Positions 56,020-64,000 of a stretch of DNA of 64,000 nt are shown one piece after another. The translations under genes and the position numbers were made by a program. The first letter of the stretch is position 1. Each line of letters begins with the position of its first letter. The notes under the pieces were generated by a model, which made no database searches, was not told where the DNA came from, and saw only the letters and a list, made by a program, of their open reading frames with translations. Source of the stretch: Salipiger bermudensis (GTDB lineage Bacteria; Pseudomonadota; Alphaproteobacteria; Rhodobacterales; Rhodobacteraceae). The DNA is taken from assembly GCF_019801965.1 (NCBI RefSeq), contig NZ_JAHVIA010000005.1:400350-464349 (forward strand), read 5' to 3'.

Positions 56020-58098
56020 ATGCCCGCCACCCTCACCGCCTCCCCGGTCCGCACCGAGCTGCGCGGCCGCGCCTTGCTGGTCACCATCGACAACCCGCCG
56101 CTCAACGTCATTGGACAGACGGTGCGGGCGGGCCTGCTGGCGGCCTGCACCAAGGCGGAGATGCTTCTCGAGACCGGCGCAATCGACCGGGTGATCGTTA
56201 CCGGCGCGGGCCGCGCCTTCGTGGCCGGGGCGGACGTGCGCGAGTTCGACGGCCCGGCGCTCGATCCGCAGCTGCCCGAGGTGCTGGGCAGGCTCGAGGC
56301 CCTGCCCTCGGTCGCCGCGATCAACGGCACGGCGCTTGGCGGCGGGCTCGAGATCGCGCTGGCCTGCCGGGTGAGGCTCGCCGCCCCCGGCGCGCTCATG
56401 GGGCTGCCGGAGGTGACGCTCGGCATCGTGCCCGGCTCTGGCGGCACCCAGCGTCTGCCCCGGATCATCGGTCTCGAGGCGGCCCTGCCGCTGGCCTCCA
56501 CCGGCGCGCGCATCGGCGCCGAAGAGGCGCTGTCGCTCGGCATGGTCGACGGGCTCTCCGAGCGTCCGCTCGAGGCCGCGCTTGCACTCGCGCCAGAGCG
56601 GCTCGACACGTCCTCGGCGGCCGATCTGCCGCGCCCCGCGCCCGCCCCCGAGGCGGCCGAGGCCGCCCGCGCCACCGCGCGCAAGAAGATGCGCGGCCAG
56701 ATCGCCCCGCTGCGCGCGATCGCGCTGGTGGAGGCCTCGGCCGAGCTGCCCTTCGACGCAGCCCTCGCCGAAGAGCGTGCCACCTTCCTCGAGCTGCGAG
56801 CGGGCTCCCAAGCCAGCGCCCTGCGCCACGTCTTCTTCGCCGAACGCGCCGCTGCCCGCCCCGCCACGCTGCAGGCCGAGGCACCGGCGGAGATCCGCAC
56901 CGCGCTGGTGGCCGGGGGCGGCACCATGGGCGCTGCCATCGCCTACGCGCTCTGCATTGCCGGCATCGACATCTCCCTGCTCGAGCACGATGCCGCCGCC
57001 GCCGCACGCGCCCGCGCCAATGTCGCCGGGCTCTTCGAACAGGCGGTGGCGCGCGGCAAGCTGGCGCAGGACGCGGCCGACCGGCAGCTCTCGCAGCGCT
57101 TTCGCGTCTTGCATGGCCCCCAGCCCCTGCCCCCGGTCGACATCGCCATAGAGGCGGTGTTCGAAGACCTCGCCGTGAAGCAGGCCCTGTTCCGCCGCTT
57201 CGCCGCCGATCTCCCCCCGACCACGCTTCTGGCCACCAACACCTCCTATCTCGACCCCGATGCCATCGCCGGCGATCTCGCCCGGCCCGAGCGCTTTCTC
57301 GGGCTGCATTTCTTCGCCCCCGCGCATCTGATGAAGCTCGTCGAGATCGTCCGCGCCCGCGCCAGCTCGCCGCAGACGCTGGCCACGGCCTTCGGCCTGA
57401 CCCGGCGGCTCGGCAAGGTCGCGGTCGAGGCCGGGATCTGCGAGGGCTTCATCGGCAACCGCATCCTGTCGCGCTATCGCCAGGCCTGCGAGGTGATGCT
57501 GCTCGAGGGCGCCCTGCCCTGGGAGATCGACGACGCGATGACCGGCTTCGGCATGGCGATGGGTCCGTTCATGACGCAGGATCTCTCCGGGCTCGACATC
57601 GCCCACGCCAACCGCCAGCGCAAGGATCTGCGCAACCAGCCCGGGATCCGCTACGTCGCGATCGCCGACAGGCTTGTGGAAGACCACGCCCGGCTCGGCC
57701 GCAAGACCGGCGCGGGCTGGTACGATTACGAAGACGGGCGCCCCCGGCCCTCCGAGACCGTCCGTTCGGTGATCGAGAGCTGCGCCACTGATGCCGGCGT
57801 GACGCGGCGCGCCTTTGACGCGGAGGAGATCTCGCGCCGGGTGACGCTGGCGATGATCGCCGAGAGCTGCGACATCCTCGAGGAAGGCATCGCGCGCCGC
57901 CCGGAGGAGATCGACCTGACACTGATCCACGGCTACGGCTTCCCCCGCTGGCGCGGCGGCCCGATGAAGCTGGCGGAGGATTGGGGCCTCACCGCGCTGC
58001 GCGACGATCTGGCCGGCCTGGCCGAGGAGGACCCGGTCAGCTGGTCGGTGCCGGCACGCCTCTCTCGCGCCATCGCGGAGGGGAGCCCCATGGGCTAA
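56020..58098 (+). CDS. Bifunctional enoyl-CoA hydratase/3-hydroxyacyl-CoA dehydrogenase (FadB/FadJ type)
   Basis: A 692-residue fusion. Residues about 1-190 are the crotonase domain with both catalytic glutamates (GGGLEIALAC and GLPEVTLGIVPGSGGTQRLP). Residues about 290-470 are an NAD-binding domain (VAGGGTMGAAIAYAL), followed by two HCDH C-terminal domains (GFIGNRILSRYRQ, HGYGFPRWRGGPM). It hydrates enoyl-CoA and oxidises 3-hydroxyacyl-CoA in beta-oxidation. AAGGAG precedes ATG 56020. No thiolase or acyl-CoA dehydrogenase gene is beside it. Confidence 0.93.
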   Translation: MPATLTASPVRTELRGRALLVTIDNPPLNVIGQTVRAGLLAACTKAEMLLETGAIDRVIVTGAGRAFVAGADVREFDGPALDPQLPEVLGRLEALPSVAAINGTALGGGLEIALACRVRLAAPGALMGLPEVTLGIVPGSGGTQRLPRIIGLEAALPLASTGARIGAEEALSLGMVDGLSERPLEAALALAPERLDTSSAADLPRPAPAPEAAEAARATARKKMRGQIAPLRAIALVEASAELPFDAALAEERATFLELRAGSQASALRHVFFAERAAARPATLQAEAPAEIRTALVAGGGTMGAAIAYALCIAGIDISLLEHDAAAAARARANVAGLFEQAVARGKLAQDAADRQLSQRFRVLHGPQPLPPVDIAIEAVFEDLAVKQALFRRFAADLPPTTLLATNTSYLDPDAIAGDLARPERFLGLHFFAPAHLMKLVEIVRARASSPQTLATAFGLTRRLGKVAVEAGICEGFIGNRILSRYRQACEVMLLEGALPWEIDDAMTGFGMAMGPFMTQDLSGLDIAHANRQRKDLRNQPGIRYVAIADRLVEDHARLGRKTGAGWYDYEDGRPRPSETVRSVIESCATDAGVTRRAFDAEEISRRVTLAMIAESCDILEEGIARRPEEIDLTLIHGYGFPRWRGGPMKLAEDWGLTALRDDLAGLAEEDPVSWSVPARLSRAIAEGSPMG

Positions 58099-58862
58099 GA
58101 CCCCCGCCCCGGCGCCCACATAGCCGCCGCGCACCCGGCCGTGCGCGCCGGCCTGCCTCCGGCGGGAGTATTTTTGACGAAGAGAAGACAGGAGCGCCGC
58201 GCCCTGTCCTTCTCTAGTTTTCAAATACCTCGGGTGTGAATTGGCGCACGGCGCCAAGGGGGGGGGCAGCGCCCCTTAACCGGCTGTTGATTGCACTGTA
58301 TTTGGCCCAATCCCGGATATGCACTTCTCGCCCGCGGGAGTAGTCACAAACCAAGAGAACCTGCCCTTTCCGGCACTTCGCGCTAAGGACACTGCCAGAG
58401 GTTGACCTGGCAGTTCATCGCGTCGGTCACGTGTGAGACACTCCATTCTCATCGACGCGGGGGCTGAGCCAGATGGCATACGCTAACCGAACCTTCCAGT
58501 CGCGTACCGCGAACGAAAGAGAGCAGCGCTTCCGCGACCTTCGTGCAAGACGCAGCATGACGCTAGGCGCCGACACGAAGGGCGGGGAGCCGACATGCGC
58601 TGCGGCGACGATCCGATCACCCACAAAAAGTGGAAGCCGACATTCGGAGCGGACCAAGGTCGAGGCTTGTTCTGCGTCGCCGCATGGCTGCACCGAGTCC
58701 ACTCCTACCACTTTCTGCACTGCAACGAATGACGCTTCCTTTTTGCTCTCTCTCGAAACCTATCAGTTTGCTTGTCCGTCTTCATTTGACAGGAGAAGGA
58801 GAAAATACAAACATAGCTCCATTCTTGGTTGAAGTTCTTCAGGCGAAAAATTGGAGGTAGAT
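58099..58862. other. Long non-coding boundary between core chromosome and island
   Basis: No gene is supported. A likely terminator for the FadB-like gene is CCTGCC (58152-58157) with GGCGGG (58161-58166) and a downstream TATTTTT. A perfect hairpin TTGGCGC (58241-58247) and GCGCCAA (58251-58257) is followed by an eight-G-plus run. From about 58270 the composition drops toward A+T, continuing into the island. Short frames at 58276-58479, 58427-58720 (minus) and 58473-58832 (plus) have no ribosome binding site or family resemblance. Attachment-site remnants may be here but no repeat partner is visible within the window. Confidence 0.5.
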
Positions 58863-60371
58863 ATGCGCTCATTTCTTGCTGCTGCTCTTGTTTTGTTTTT
58901 TTGGGGATCGGCTGTACTCGCTCAGAACGCTGAGGGCAGCGAGAAACCCGAAGATGAAATTGAACGCTTGCCTGAAACAGGAAGCATTTCATCGTCGCTT
59001 TCTAAAGCTCTGAACAGGTTCAGGGCAGAGCAGGAATTTCAGAAGCTTCGTGACGAACGTATTCGCTTGCTGGAAACCATCCCCCAAACCCGCGCTTTGG
59101 TTCAGTCGCGAAGCGCGACACTCGCAAATCTCGATATCGAGATCCAAGATCTGAGATCAAGGCTAAAGGCCTCGGAGAGCGCCGTCGAATCTGATGCGCT
59201 GAGAGACTTTCGAAATCAACTTATCTCAGCCCAAAGCTTTGAAAAAGAAGTCATTGCGCGTGCAAAAAGCCTGGAAACCGACAGCCTGACAAAAGAAGCG
59301 GAACTAGCCGACCTCCAAAACACTGAAGATGAGCTACAAAAAGAGCTTAGAGCTTTCGAAGAGCGTCTCGCATTATCCAGGCAAGATATTCGGCGAGCCG
59401 AGGCGGATTTCCGACTACTCATCGCGCCAATTGAAAGGGAGCGCAAAAGATTAAGAGGTGAAATTGAGATTTTGGAGGACGAACTGGCCATCACCCAGCG
59501 CAAGGATCTGAAGATCGACGAACTATCGGAACTGCGGCGCACTAATTTAGAGCTCGATTCTGAGACGCTGTCCCCGGCAATCATTTCGGCTGAAGTGAAA
59601 GTCAAAACCGCTGAAGATGCCCTAGAAAATGTAAAGGAAACGATTGAAAGCCGCAGGTTGGAATTGGCGCAAACGCGAGAGCGAATTTCGAACATTGAGA
59701 GAGAGCTGCGGGATATAGGTGAGCGTCAACAGCGCACTGTGTCCGATGCCTTTAGGGTGCGGGTGGATATTGAAAAGCTGGATGCTGAAGTGAAACGGCA
59801 GATAGAAATAGACAAAGTGAGATTGGATGACCCAGATAACCTGAGAGGTGAACTTGACGCATTGATACTTGAGCGAAGCACCCTAGAAGCCGCTCATCAG
59901 ACTGCTAGCAATACGCTCGAAAATAAAATTCTGCGACAAACGACCGTTGAGAATGAGATAAACGACCTATTCATTCCACGGCAAGCCGAAAATTCTTTCA
60001 AGCTTTTAATGTCCTTCGCCTTTGCGCTTTTGGTCGGGTTGGTAATCTGGAAGTTCTTTGGCATTACGCGCGACGACGAAAAAGTTCGACGGGTGGTTTT
60101 TTCGGCTGAAGCGGGCATCCAGTTCGTCACGCTATTTTCACTCGTCATTGCAATTATTCTTTTCGGAATTACCGGAATTCTTGAGGGTAAAGAGCTATCG
60201 GCCCTACTTGGAGGAATATCCGGCTATATCTTAGGTCGAGCAACACCTGTGATTGCTGAAAGCGGACAGCAGGCACAGCCCGGTCCAGCAGCGCCACCGA
60301 TACCGGCTCCAACACCGCCACCGACAGTTCAATCACCGCCTCCTCCGGGATCGAACCAACCTAGCCAATAG
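58863..60371 (+). CDS. Periplasmic coiled-coil membrane protein, unknown function
   Basis: A 502-residue protein. A signal peptide ends near VLAQ (residue 21). Residues about 40-370 are almost wholly charged heptad-like coiled coil rich in Glu, Arg and Leu (RSRLKASESAVESDAL, AELADLQNTEDELQKELRAF). Two or three membrane segments follow: LLMSFAFALLVGLVIWKFF, IQFVTLFSLVIAIILFGITG and a weaker one in LLGGISGYILG. The tail is proline-rich (PAPTPPPTVQSPPPPG). GGAGG lies five bases before ATG 58863. The architecture recalls tethers, or envelope-spanning scaffolds. Lower G+C than the flanks. First gene of the island set. Confidence 0.75.
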   Translation: MRSFLAAALVLFFWGSAVLAQNAEGSEKPEDEIERLPETGSISSSLSKALNRFRAEQEFQKLRDERIRLLETIPQTRALVQSRSATLANLDIEIQDLRSRLKASESAVESDALRDFRNQLISAQSFEKEVIARAKSLETDSLTKEAELADLQNTEDELQKELRAFEERLALSRQDIRRAEADFRLLIAPIERERKRLRGEIEILEDELAITQRKDLKIDELSELRRTNLELDSETLSPAIISAEVKVKTAEDALENVKETIESRRLELAQTRERISNIERELRDIGERQQRTVSDAFRVRVDIEKLDAEVKRQIEIDKVRLDDPDNLRGELDALILERSTLEAAHQTASNTLENKILRQTTVENEINDLFIPRQAENSFKLLMSFAFALLVGLVIWKFFGITRDDEKVRRVVFSAEAGIQFVTLFSLVIAIILFGITGILEGKELSALLGGISGYILGRATPVIAESGQQAQPGPAAPPIPAPTPPPTVQSPPPPGSNQPSQ

Positions 60372-60460
60372 ATTTTCGGCTCTGGGAGTTAGACTCGCGA
60401 ACACAAACTTTCGACGCATCGCTCTGGAATCGCAGGCGATAATCCAATATGGTTTGGTAA

Positions 60461-60952
60461 ATGTGTTTATGCTGTGAGTTTCTAAAGAGGGTTTTCCGAT
60501 CTCCATTTTGGCTTGTGATTGTCTTGGCAATGCAATTGTCAGCATGTTCCATCAATCATCTGGGCACTGCGAGCCATGATGTGGTCCCAGCGAACGACGG
60601 CATTGTAGATCAACTCACCGCATTTGGCCTCCACATTGAAACCCGCCGTGATCTTTTCAGCGTGACGCTAGGAAGATACAGGAGTCTTCTGGCTTATTCG
60701 AAGATCTGCAAGCAGAATTCGACCACGATTCTCGGCACTTCTCTTGAATTGCGTTTCACCGTAGTTGAAGGGCTGGGCTTCGTCATCAATGGGCGTGAAG
60801 CAGGACTGTCGATCGGGCGTCGCGAGAGTCTACGACTGCGACCGATTGGGCTCGGGGAATCATCTTTCAGAAGAATCCTCTTTGATCCGCGCAGACCAGA
60901 GGCTACTGTTGTTCAAATTGATTTCGACGAAAATATATGTGGAGTTCATTGA
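60461..60952 (+). CDS. Small predicted lipoprotein, unknown function (A)
   Basis: A 163-residue protein with basic n-region, hydrophobic core and lipobox LSAC, lipidated Cys at about residue 29. The mature part has GLHIETRRDLFSVTLGRYRS and a second similar stretch AGLSIGRRESLRLRP, each a probable beta-hairpin. Start ATG 60461; no strong ribosome binding site. Three cysteines remain in the mature part. No known family recognised. Confidence 0.6.
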   Translation: MCLCCEFLKRVFRSPFWLVIVLAMQLSACSINHLGTASHDVVPANDGIVDQLTAFGLHIETRRDLFSVTLGRYRSLLAYSKICKQNSTTILGTSLELRFTVVEGLGFVINGREAGLSIGRRESLRLRPIGLGESSFRRILFDPRRPEATVVQIDFDENICGVH

Positions 60953-60955
60953 TCT

Positions 60956-61321
60956 ATGAGAGTCCCCTATGCCGCTATGCTCGCAATTTTCGCTTTGGGG
61001 TGCTCACCGCATAATCTCTACGTCGCACATGACACGGTTGTTGGTGTGAACGCAAGGGTCAGCGCCGACCGCCAACAAGGTCAGTTGCTCGTCGGCTATG
61101 ACCGAGACTTTGTGACAATTATCCCCGTCACTGTTCAGGAACCGACCGGCGACCGCGATGCGATGGCACTGCTCAGTTGTACCGAACTGGTAGTCGATGG
61201 CGTCTATTTGAGCCAATACACCGACATCACCGCCAGCGGGAAAGCGGCGCAGACTTTCGCCAAAGCCCTGCAAAATGGCGACAATGTATTCAATTGCGAC
61301 CCGCTAGGAGGCAATAAATGA
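60956..61321 (+). CDS. Small exported protein, unknown function (B)
   Basis: A 121-residue protein beginning MRVPYAAMLAIFALGCSP, a short signal with a weak lipobox ALGC. The mature part contains VVGVNARVSADRQQGQLLVGYDRDFVTIIP (split here for comment: VVGVNARVSAD, then LLVGYDRDFVTIIP), a two-strand motif like that of protein C. It follows A by three bases and overlaps C by four, so A-B-C are one operon. Confidence 0.65.
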   Translation: MRVPYAAMLAIFALGCSPHNLYVAHDTVVGVNARVSADRQQGQLLVGYDRDFVTIIPVTVQEPTGDRDAMALLSCTELVVDGVYLSQYTDITASGKAAQTFAKALQNGDNVFNCDPLGGNK

Positions 61322-61911
61322 TCCGCATTGCCGCAGTTTTCTTCCTCCTCCTAGGGATTTCCGCCTGTACCGAAGCTCTGGTCTATGGCGAGCGCACCGG
61401 CGTCAACCTTGCGATCCGTAGCGATCCGGCCGAGGCCGCGCCGCTCGAAGTGAACGCGGGGCTTCAACGCAGGGTCGTCGCGCATGTCCCTCCGTCGCAA
61501 CGGGACGCCAACGGACGTCCGACCGGCGAAGGCGTAAACATGTTCTCCCGGTTCGATCTGCAGCGGGAAGCCGGTCAGAACGCCTTTGGCGGCAATGTAC
61601 GGATTGGGACGTCTTTTGCCTCAGGGCGTGCCGCCACTGCGATCGCGGGCAAACCCAAAGTCGTTGCGGCCGTGACCCACGCGCCCGTCTTTACCGCCGT
61701 GACTGTTCCGGCTGAAGTCGACGTATCCGCGAAGCTGCTGGACTACACTGCGGCGAATCCGACCAACCTTGAGACATACTTGAACCTTGCCCTTCAACAC
61801 GGCCTGTCGATCGCACTGGGCGATACGTCTATGACGCGAGCCATCGGAACGATCGTAGCCCCCGAGAACGCTGGCGGAAATAAAAGGATTGCCGAATTTC
61901 TAAAGCTATGA
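61318..61911 (+). CDS. Small predicted lipoprotein, unknown function (C)
   Basis: A 197-residue lipoprotein: MIRIAAVFFLLLGISAC, lipobox ISAC at residue 17. The mature N-terminus has TGVNLAIRSDPAEAAPLEV followed by LQRRVVAHVPP, matching the B motif in spacing. The remainder is alanine-rich with no known domain. G+C is closer to the flanks than in the coiled-coil gene. Its start overlaps B (ATGA). Confidence 0.7.
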   Translation: MIRIAAVFFLLLGISACTEALVYGERTGVNLAIRSDPAEAAPLEVNAGLQRRVVAHVPPSQRDANGRPTGEGVNMFSRFDLQREAGQNAFGGNVRIGTSFASGRAATAIAGKPKVVAAVTHAPVFTAVTVPAEVDVSAKLLDYTAANPTNLETYLNLALQHGLSIALGDTSMTRAIGTIVAPENAGGNKRIAEFLKL

Positions 61912-61931
61912 ATTTTTAGGGAGCCAATACC

Positions 61932-63452
61932 ATGACCGACAAAATTCTCTGGACCATTCCGAATGCCGTGCCCGGGCTGATTGAGTCGTTGCGCAGGGGG
62001 TGTGCCGTCGACAATGGCACCCTGTTGACCAACGACAATGGCAACGGCACTTTCACGGCCGTTTGCATGGCTCTCACGTCCCCCGCCGTGCCCGCTGTCG
62101 CAGCTGGCGGAGCCCCTACTTCCACGGCAAGCGGCGCCGTTGTTGCGTCGGCACAACCCCAGGAAACCCTGGCGGCAGCGATCACGACTGCAGCCGCGAC
62201 TAACGTTTCCCCGGACAAACGCTTCAACGATCTCACCCACCTGCATCCCGCTGTACGTAAGCGCGTTAGCGGGGTGCAGAGACAGCTTGACGCGGAAAAC
62301 ATCCCGATGAAAGTGTTTGAAGCCTTTAGAACGCCACAGCGCCAGGCGAAATTGTTCGCGCAAGGACGCACCGCCACCGGTAAAAAAGTGACGAACGCAA
62401 ACGCGTGGGAATCGTATCACCAATATGGTCTGGCCGCCGATTTTGTCCGCTTTGAAAACAACAAATGGAATTGGAGCGCCGATACAGCCCAGCAACGTAG
62501 AGAATGGGACCGCTTTCACAAGATTGCAATTTCCAACGGGCTGGAGCCTTTAAATTGGGAACTTCCCCATGTGCAGATGATCGGGATAACTCTGACGGAA
62601 TTGATGAATGGCGATTATCCCAACGGTGGTGATCAAAGCTGGTCAGACAATTTGACTAAATTCATTGCTGGTTGGGCGGGTTTGAAGAAGCCACCGCTTC
62701 CGTCAACCAACGACCGACCAGCCTTTCCAAGTCCGATGGTCGGCCTTCTGTCCGCTGGCGGGATCACTTCGTCAACATGGTATTCCATGTTCGGCGGAGA
62801 TAGTTGGACGTACGATAAGAAAGGGGTCTACACGCGCGACCACACAGGTCGACTGAAATTGTGGCGCACTTCCGGTGCGCCAATCACTACTCAGGAAATC
62901 CTTGCCAAGCTTGGCCCCCAAATTCACGCTGCTTCGCAGAAACATGAGGTGGCCCCCGAACTGATCGTAATGACCATCGCAACCGAAACCGCGGCTTTTC
63001 GAATAGACGGGTTTACTGGCCCCCGCACTTATCGCTGGGAGAAGAGCTATACGGTCGGGGCGACAGGCGATCCGGCAATCGACGGCAAGGAAAAGGGCGA
63101 TTACAGCGCTGGTCCCATGCAGGTAATGGCAGACACCGCGCGCTGGATGAACAACGTCGTTGGGCTTGGCTATGACAATAATAGTCAGTTCGCATTCTTC
63201 AAGAACAAGCCATCCAAGACGCCGACTGATTTGGGGTTGTACAATATCGACGTCTGTATAGATATAGGTACATCTTATATCCGACATCAAATGCCGACAA
63301 CCAGCGGCAACCCGTTATTGGTTGCGGCAGCCTACAATTCAGGAAACCTAAGAGCATCCAGTCAGAATCAGTGGCGTATTCGCTCCCATGGAAACCATAT
63401 CGACCGCGCCGCGGAATGGTATAGTGATGCTTGTTTCGTTCTGTACGGGTAG
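61932..63452 (+). CDS. Two-domain peptidoglycan hydrolase: M15 peptidase plus SLT transglycosylase
   Basis: A 506-residue protein. Residues about 95-220 form an M15 metallopeptidase (D-Ala-D-Ala carboxypeptidase/endolysin type): zinc ligands His163 and Asp170 in SYHQYGLAADF and His213 in WELPHVQM. Residues about 325-480 are a lysozyme-like lytic transglycosylase: catalytic Glu352 in IATETAAF, YSAGPMQVM at 391-399 and AAYNSG near 467. The first 90 residues are not a classical signal peptide and include an Ala/Pro-rich linker. It could cut both peptide and glycan bonds of the wall. Located 20 bases after lipoprotein C on the same strand. Function in wall passage, lysis or secretion is inferred. 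Confidence 0.85.
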   Translation: MTDKILWTIPNAVPGLIESLRRGCAVDNGTLLTNDNGNGTFTAVCMALTSPAVPAVAAGGAPTSTASGAVVASAQPQETLAAAITTAAATNVSPDKRFNDLTHLHPAVRKRVSGVQRQLDAENIPMKVFEAFRTPQRQAKLFAQGRTATGKKVTNANAWESYHQYGLAADFVRFENNKWNWSADTAQQRREWDRFHKIAISNGLEPLNWELPHVQMIGITLTELMNGDYPNGGDQSWSDNLTKFIAGWAGLKKPPLPSTNDRPAFPSPMVGLLSAGGITSSTWYSMFGGDSWTYDKKGVYTRDHTGRLKLWRTSGAPITTQEILAKLGPQIHAASQKHEVAPELIVMTIATETAAFRIDGFTGPRTYRWEKSYTVGATGDPAIDGKEKGDYSAGPMQVMADTARWMNNVVGLGYDNNSQFAFFKNKPSKTPTDLGLYNIDVCIDIGTSYIRHQMPTTSGNPLLVAAAYNSGNLRASSQNQWRIRSHGNHIDRAAEWYSDACFVLYG

Positions 63453-63779
63453 TGCAGGACCTGTTGCGATAAATGGTGCTGAATGTGCTTCTAGTCGCAA
63501 AGCCGGGCATTGTGTCGCAAACTTTGGACTTAGGTTGACGAAAAAGCGTGTTCTAAAGCGTCAAGAACACAACGCCACTGTGGATTGCTGGAAACGCAAG
63601 GCGTAGAAAGCTGCCAATGTTATGTGCGCGGCGAAAGTTCACTCCGCTCTTCCGACCTTGGCCCGCCAGATTATGCTGCACGATGCAACCGATGGCCGGT
63701 TTGGGAAAGCTGCGCCGCGGCAATGACCAACTTGGCGAATGTCTGGAGAGGGCCGGCCGCTACCGACCGGCCCGACTTC
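63453..63779. other. Non-coding gap with two hairpins before the recombinase
   Basis: No gene is supported. Inverted repeats: GTGTTCT (63548-63554) with AGAACAC (63564-63570), and GGGCCGG (63750-63756) with CCGGCCC (63767-63773), the latter just past the recombinase stop and possibly its terminator though without a T-run. Confidence 0.5.
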
Positions 63780-64000
63780 TCAGAGCTCCACCGCCTCCGC
63801 GATGGCGAGCGCATCTTCGAGCTCGACACCAAGGTAGCGCACCGTACTATCCATCTTCGTATGGCCGAGCAGGAGCTGCATTGCGCGGAGGTTGCCAGTT
63901 TTGCGATATATCTGCGCCACCTTGGTCCGCCGCATGGAGTGCGTGCCGTAGGCACTCGGCTCGAGACCGATAGACGTCACCCAGTCCCGCACGAGGCGGG
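63780..64000 (-). CDS. Tyrosine recombinase/integrase, C-terminal part (runs off right edge)
   Basis: The C-terminal catalytic end of a phage-type integrase. HxxR is in YGTHSMRRTK, the second conserved His in LLGHTKMDST, and the nucleophile Tyr in VRYLG; a short tail follows. The gene starts beyond the window. It is transcribed toward the peptidoglycan hydrolase and is the likely mover of the island. Confidence 0.85.
   Translation of the reverse strand, partial: RLVRDWVTSIGLEPSAYGTHSMRRTKVAQIYRKTGNLRAMQLLLGHTKMDSTVRYLGVELEDALAIAEAVEL

Larger units (their letters stand above)
58270..64000. mobile_element. Putative genomic island (left edge to window end)
   Basis: Composition changes from about three quarters G+C (57001-57060, 46/60) to below half (59281-59340, 28/60). 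Codons ending in A or T and genes of unknown type appear together, and a tyrosine recombinase lies at the right end. No tRNA gene or direct repeat is seen at the left edge; the right boundary is outside the window. Confidence 0.7.

Noticed and set aside
55996..58257. 753-residue minus-strand frame under the FadB-like gene
   Set aside because: Antisense shadow of a well-supported enzyme.
58427..58720. 97-residue minus-strand frame near the island edge
   Set aside because: No ribosome binding site and no recognisable domain; resembles spurious frames in intergenic repeats.
58473..58832. 119-residue plus-strand frame before the coiled-coil gene
   Set aside because: Low-complexity composition, no start signal, ends in the leader of the next gene.

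Overview
The window reads as a chromosomal (or large chromid) segment of a marine alphaproteobacterium of the Rhodobacteraceae/Roseobacter group. It is very G+C-rich over about the first 58 kb. It has TRAP transporters, a divergent bet/cho choline module with a choline-sulfatase, Xsc with a TauZ-type exporter, a minCDE operon and a DUF1127 protein. Genus cannot be fixed from the sequence; a Salipiger/Citreicella-like strain is a guess. Most genes are ordinary, tightly packed metabolic operons, and many are joined by 4-base ATGA overlaps.

Layout. 1-4.3 kb: TRAP transporter (dctQ-dctM-dctP) with 2,3-diaminopropionate ammonia-lyase and the start of another gene, divergent from an RpiR regulator; two operator-like inverted repeats lie between them. 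5.3-6.2 kb: AEC permease. 6.3-10.6 kb: ROK repressor divergent from a fructose-type ABC transporter (frcB-frcC-frcA). 10.7-15.5 kb: M29 aminopeptidase, GH25 lysozyme lipoprotein, a FabI-like reductase, acetate kinase, a DUF1127 protein. 15.8-19.7 kb: heme oxygenase, a bacteriophytochrome with HWE kinase and receiver domain, and a PAS protein. 19.7-23.8 kb: putative outer-membrane protein, an orphan CofD-like protein, and a D-aminopeptidase bracketed by identical hairpins. 23.9-32.1 kb: betI-betC-betB-betA on one strand and choX-choW-choV on the other, converting choline and choline-O-sulfate to glycine betaine. 32.2-34.9 kb: an overlapping CHAD / ParA-like / CYTH operon. 35.2-39.2 kb: IclR regulator divergent from xsc and a TauZ/YeiH exporter (sulfoacetaldehyde to acetyl phosphate and sulfite). 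39.3-41.2 kb: minC-minD-minE. 41.4-43.7 kb: MarR and an MFS drug-efflux pump sharing a palindromic control region. 43.9-52.1 kb: Tex, a secreted amidohydrolase, cytochrome P450, TetR, a DCC-family protein, a GNAT protein. 52.3-54.9 kb: a sulfonate/nitrate/NMT1-type ABC transporter. 55.2-58.1 kb: a P-loop kinase and a bifunctional FadB-type beta-oxidation enzyme.

From about 58.3 kb to the end the composition changes abruptly (59281-59340 counts 28/60 G+C; 57001-57060 counts 46/60). This looks like a genomic island. It holds a long periplasmic coiled-coil membrane protein, three small lipoprotein-like proteins that appear to share a two-strand motif, and a two-domain peptidoglycan hydrolase (M15 peptidase plus SLT transglycosylase). 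It is followed by the C-terminal part of a tyrosine recombinase that runs off the right end. This gene set matches no system I can name and is the best candidate here for something undescribed.

Metabolically the segment is about osmolyte and organosulfur use: choline, choline sulfate and sulfonates, with acetyl phosphate from Xsc possibly feeding the nearby acetate kinase because no pta gene is present. Gene starts were moved from the longest possible reading frame wherever a ribosome binding site or family length supported a later codon.
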